A stretch of DNA of 64,000 nt. It comes from Planctomycetota bacterium. Its GTDB lineage: Bacteria; Planctomycetota; UBA1135; GCA-002686595. A model generated the notes under the pieces. It did not search any database. It had not been told where the DNA came from and worked only from the letters and a program-made list of their open reading frames with translations. Both the position numbers and the translations under genes were made by a program. The DNA is taken from the NCBI GenBank assembly GCA_012959525.1, contig DUDB01000057.1, forward strand, positions 1 to 64,000, read 5' to 3'. Positions 62,801-64,000 of this stretch are shown here, piece after piece (the stretch's first letter is position 1; each line of letters starts with the position of its first letter).

Positions 62801-63119
62801 TGTCACCGACTTTGACCCGCCTGCGGATGCATGTACGGGTGTTCCGGTAATGGGGCCCATGGAGGATGCGACGACGATGGACCTGTACGGAGATCATTAC
62901 AACGATGCGTGCATCCCCAACCCCACCGGCCAGCCCAACCACAGTACGAAGAACGAAAACCTCGGGCTGACGTTCCTCAATTCAGATAACGATTGGAAGG
63001 CGACCATCCAGGAGGTGGACGGCGCGCCTTACTACCAAATCCGCCTGACGTTCCAATCGGACATATTCTCGGGTCTGAGTCCTGAACTCTCCGCCGTGGC
63101 CGTGAGTTGGCGGCAATAG
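59871..63119 (+). CDS. Large lipoprotein with Ig-like (Big_5-type) segments
   Basis: 1082 residues from ATG 59871 (a TTG at 59853 is possible). Charged N-region, hydrophobic LPWALLTLVVA then Cys (VVAC), a plausible lipobox, so it is probably anchored in a membrane. Two segments look like Ig-like domains used by bacterial surface proteins: LLFQFDDLVDATSVTPATLRV and IELRFSEAMDPQSVTAFDSMTL. The rest is beta-rich without a known domain; the C-terminal third has a Cys-containing region (CTGVP...DACIPNPTG). No enzyme motif is seen. Function unknown. A short gap follows the exporter genes. Confidence 0.75.
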   Translation: MVPSQPCPRRCRTSLPWALLTLVVACGTGPGRASRQASHTPGTVVELPGGGFFISDPNLAGNGSELRLSRVAHGRLVEAFGLDATGTRMPMAGEFMIGPFLVSDGQNYVLETNAVTSQQSLIILRDVTDTAAGGGRAQFYSLLKLAEGDVIPIQPLAAGGAGGYSMLPRNGTLLFQFDDLVDATSVTPATLRVLTGAPPSLPFEARITMDGYHGGLSNGSFYSSRVFVDMTVSELESFKTSPPLPINTSGLPPAVDVNLANMEVRIPTVVNYNTGQTTLLANVSGHPLATVGNGPVDFNSPTLDVVRAARSGGKEEYTGDAYNGFLPDQQAPRIVGTQAVEIPFAPVHQAGTFFLVPQIRFDAKFCAQTPDPGDLLVQPGIYAEVTRTPTLVQDGLLKNVEVRLIVYPISWDSGDGPAEWVNTSVGAAEFSAPFDLLADSGTEACYTRILPQPSGYPSQPGAGLHTSSSIELRFSEAMDPQSVTAFDSMTLTRSPAPTTGAPPLGTDQYVVGSVSQSADLTRFTYVPDLPLAHAVGVAENYFLNLASGTWSPTDLSGNPLDFSLPEVLLSLDPTAGPQSNGGRVSRFSALDEEAPFGDETKALPEWSGQHLYDFGLELIRPRPVIRFLGPADRSNPVPALMAYFVSGVQTPLSNYGSRCQTIWRYCEFGLGLTDASKFNMDLEGLYWSPALGSVNFDTFQQFEIKLAHSAWVPDEYVNASTNLPQFGGSGLTNFYSKNILDSVEDPLAVVHPRYLGYQINPGDLTATPQGMDIMPYPWNRTVAPEDWTTYTWRDTSLRKRAAKGGGGLDLWQVYYATGKTRPSNPYFMANQARSSGLSLLMDFSCFPDEGAVGQNAMGIALASASAPQPYFRAFTSGGVKKNGKIKLINPDKETRANGGFNPLSSPPGAPTPGNDPVVYMGAADFVVRTSRSHSVWFPATDPLGGGTFAAPLFSSPITEPRAEDQTAGTSVVLNFRGVTDFDPPADACTGVPVMGPMEDATTMDLYGDHYNDACIPNPTGQPNHSTKNENLGLTFLNSDNDWKATIQEVDGAPYYQIRLTFQSDIFSGLSPELSAVAVSWRQ

Positions 63120-63144
63120 TCCGAGTGGCGATGCGGGGGCGCCC

Positions 63145-63900
63145 TCAGCCCTTCACGCACATGCGGCCCGTGTAGTCCAACCGGCCCAGTAGCACGCGCT
63201 CGCCCGCCTGCTCCATGTACTCGTCCACTGCCTGCCGTGCCCCGGCGAAGTGACCGTAGTCGTCCACGATAAGGACGCCACCGCTCGTGAGCAGCGGCCA
63301 GAGCTCACGCATCTCATGCAGGGTCGAGGCATACCAGTCCGTATCCAAGCGCAGCAATGCCACCTGGCTGGGCACCGTTCCAGGAATCGTGTCCTCGACC
63401 TTGCCCGGAACGAAGTGCACCCGCTCTGGTGGATACCCGGTCCCCAGCACCGCCTCTCGCACCCGCTCCAGAGAACACGCCAACCAGTCGCCCGCCGACC
63501 GCTCAAAGTGTTCCGATGCGGGCGTACCGTGCAGGTCGACGTCCTCCGCCGTCGGCTCGGGCATGCCCTCGAAGGTGTCATACAGATACAGGTCCCTGTC
63601 CGTAATGCCGAGCTCCATCAGGGTCAACGCGACCGCCATCATGGATCCGCCCTTGTAGACGCCGCATTCCACGAAAGCGCCCGGCAGGTCATGTCGAACG
63701 ACGTAGCGCACACCCTCTATCAGCCCGAACAACCGCTCAGGTGAGGTCATCGTATGCGCACGTACAGCTCCTATCACACGCCGGTGCCCCTCGTCGAAAT
63801 CCTCCGGCAGGCCATCTCCGGAGTGGGACACCAGATCAAACCCGAACTTGCGGGTCACCCAGCGCAGCGCGCCCTTCAGCCCTCCTCGCACAGTGATCAT
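63145..63900 (-). CDS. TylF/MycF-like O-methyltransferase
   Basis: 251 residues, ATG 63900. Family marks are FVECGVYKGGSMMAVAL (SAM-binding loop), LYLYDTFEGMP, and RLDTDWYASTLHEMRELWPLL followed by GGVLIVDDYGHF. These SAM-dependent enzymes methylate sugar hydroxyls in macrolides and also in surface polysaccharides. With LPS genes in the window a glycan role is reasonable. It starts immediately after the stop of the small gene upstream (63901), and is convergent with the large lipoprotein. Confidence 0.9.
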   Translation of the reverse strand: MITVRGGLKGALRWVTRKFGFDLVSHSGDGLPEDFDEGHRRVIGAVRAHTMTSPERLFGLIEGVRYVVRHDLPGAFVECGVYKGGSMMAVALTLMELGITDRDLYLYDTFEGMPEPTAEDVDLHGTPASEHFERSAGDWLACSLERVREAVLGTGYPPERVHFVPGKVEDTIPGTVPSQVALLRLDTDWYASTLHEMRELWPLLTSGGVLIVDDYGHFAGARQAVDEYMEQAGERVLLGRLDYTGRMCVKG

Positions 63901-64000
63901 CTACTTTGCCCCCATGCTGCGTTCTAAGAGCCAGCCACAGAAGAACATCACGCCGCCCACAAGCAGACTCCAGGACTCAAACTTCATGGACGACAGTCCA
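63901..64000 (-). CDS. C-terminal end of a small or membrane protein (incomplete at window edge)
   Basis: The minus strand is open from the window edge to a TAG at 63901-63903. An ATG at 63987 gives a 28-residue stretch with one hydrophobic segment (WSLLVGGVMFFCGWLLE). It directly precedes the methyltransferase start. Upstream codons run off the edge, so it may be the tail of a longer protein. Identity unknown. Confidence 0.45.
   Translation of the reverse strand, partial: GLSSMKFESWSLLVGGVMFFCGWLLERSMGAK

Overview
The window (about 64% G+C by eye) carries the 5' two thirds of a 16S rRNA gene at its left edge and roughly 45 densely packed protein genes. The gene content points to a member of the Planctomycetota: an LpxC-FabZ fusion and heptose/lipid A genes (a Gram-negative outer membrane), a transmembrane Ser/Thr kinase with a very large exported domain, sulfatases beside a DUF1080 protein, FG-GAP proteins with a Cys-rich and compact C-terminal module, and a 16S gene with one mismatch to the standard EUB338 probe site. 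I infer a lineage outside the best-known planctomycete genera, but only a 16S placement would settle that.

Layout. 1-988: 16S rRNA (minus) and its leader. 1666-4296: exported protein with a dead alpha/beta-hydrolase-like region. 4330-22449: a long minus-strand housekeeping block, read right to left as glmU-prs-rplY-pth, rpsF-rpsR-rplI-dnaB, bamA-lpxD-lpxC/fabZ-lpxA-ileS and an L,D-transpeptidase. It joins two widely conserved bacterial clusters to an envelope-building cluster. 22556-23955: psd and a carboxymuconolactone-decarboxylase-like protein (plus). 23965-31108: minus-strand signalling and exported genes (Ser/Thr kinase, exported DUF1570-like protein, FHA-GAF-sigma54 activator). 31268-37227: YkgJ-type protein, a compact sulfatase, and two convergent genes that share an SdiA-regulated-like propeller. 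37310-40487: enoyl-CoA hydratase, then a divergent CitE-like/MaoC-like pair.

40730-45479 is the most unusual part. It holds two related secreted proteins of unknown function, a third gene in which the signal peptide and N-terminus of that family are fused to a sulfatase, and a pseudogene strip made of two unrelated module ends. Near-identical flanking sequence of about 455 bp (promoter, terminator, signal peptide) is duplicated. This looks like an active site of duplication and domain swapping among exported proteins.

45619-50016: DUF1080 protein, an LPS-kinase-like protein, and a tandem pair of glutamate dehydrogenase paralogues, the second lacking two of the three active-site lysines. 50013-56109 (minus): a HAD/uridine-kinase-like fusion, rpoZ, lpxK, lpxL, hldE and a TauE/SafE permease. 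56220-59809: a heterodimeric ABC exporter with the expected asymmetric ATP sites. 59871-64000: a large lipoprotein with Ig-like segments, a TylF-like methyltransferase and the end of a small membrane protein.

Together, the lipid A, heptose, BamA, LPS-kinase-like and possibly ABC-exporter genes describe assembly of an LPS-bearing outer membrane, while the sulfatase, DUF1080 and FG-GAP genes suggest a surface or periplasm geared to sulfated glycans.
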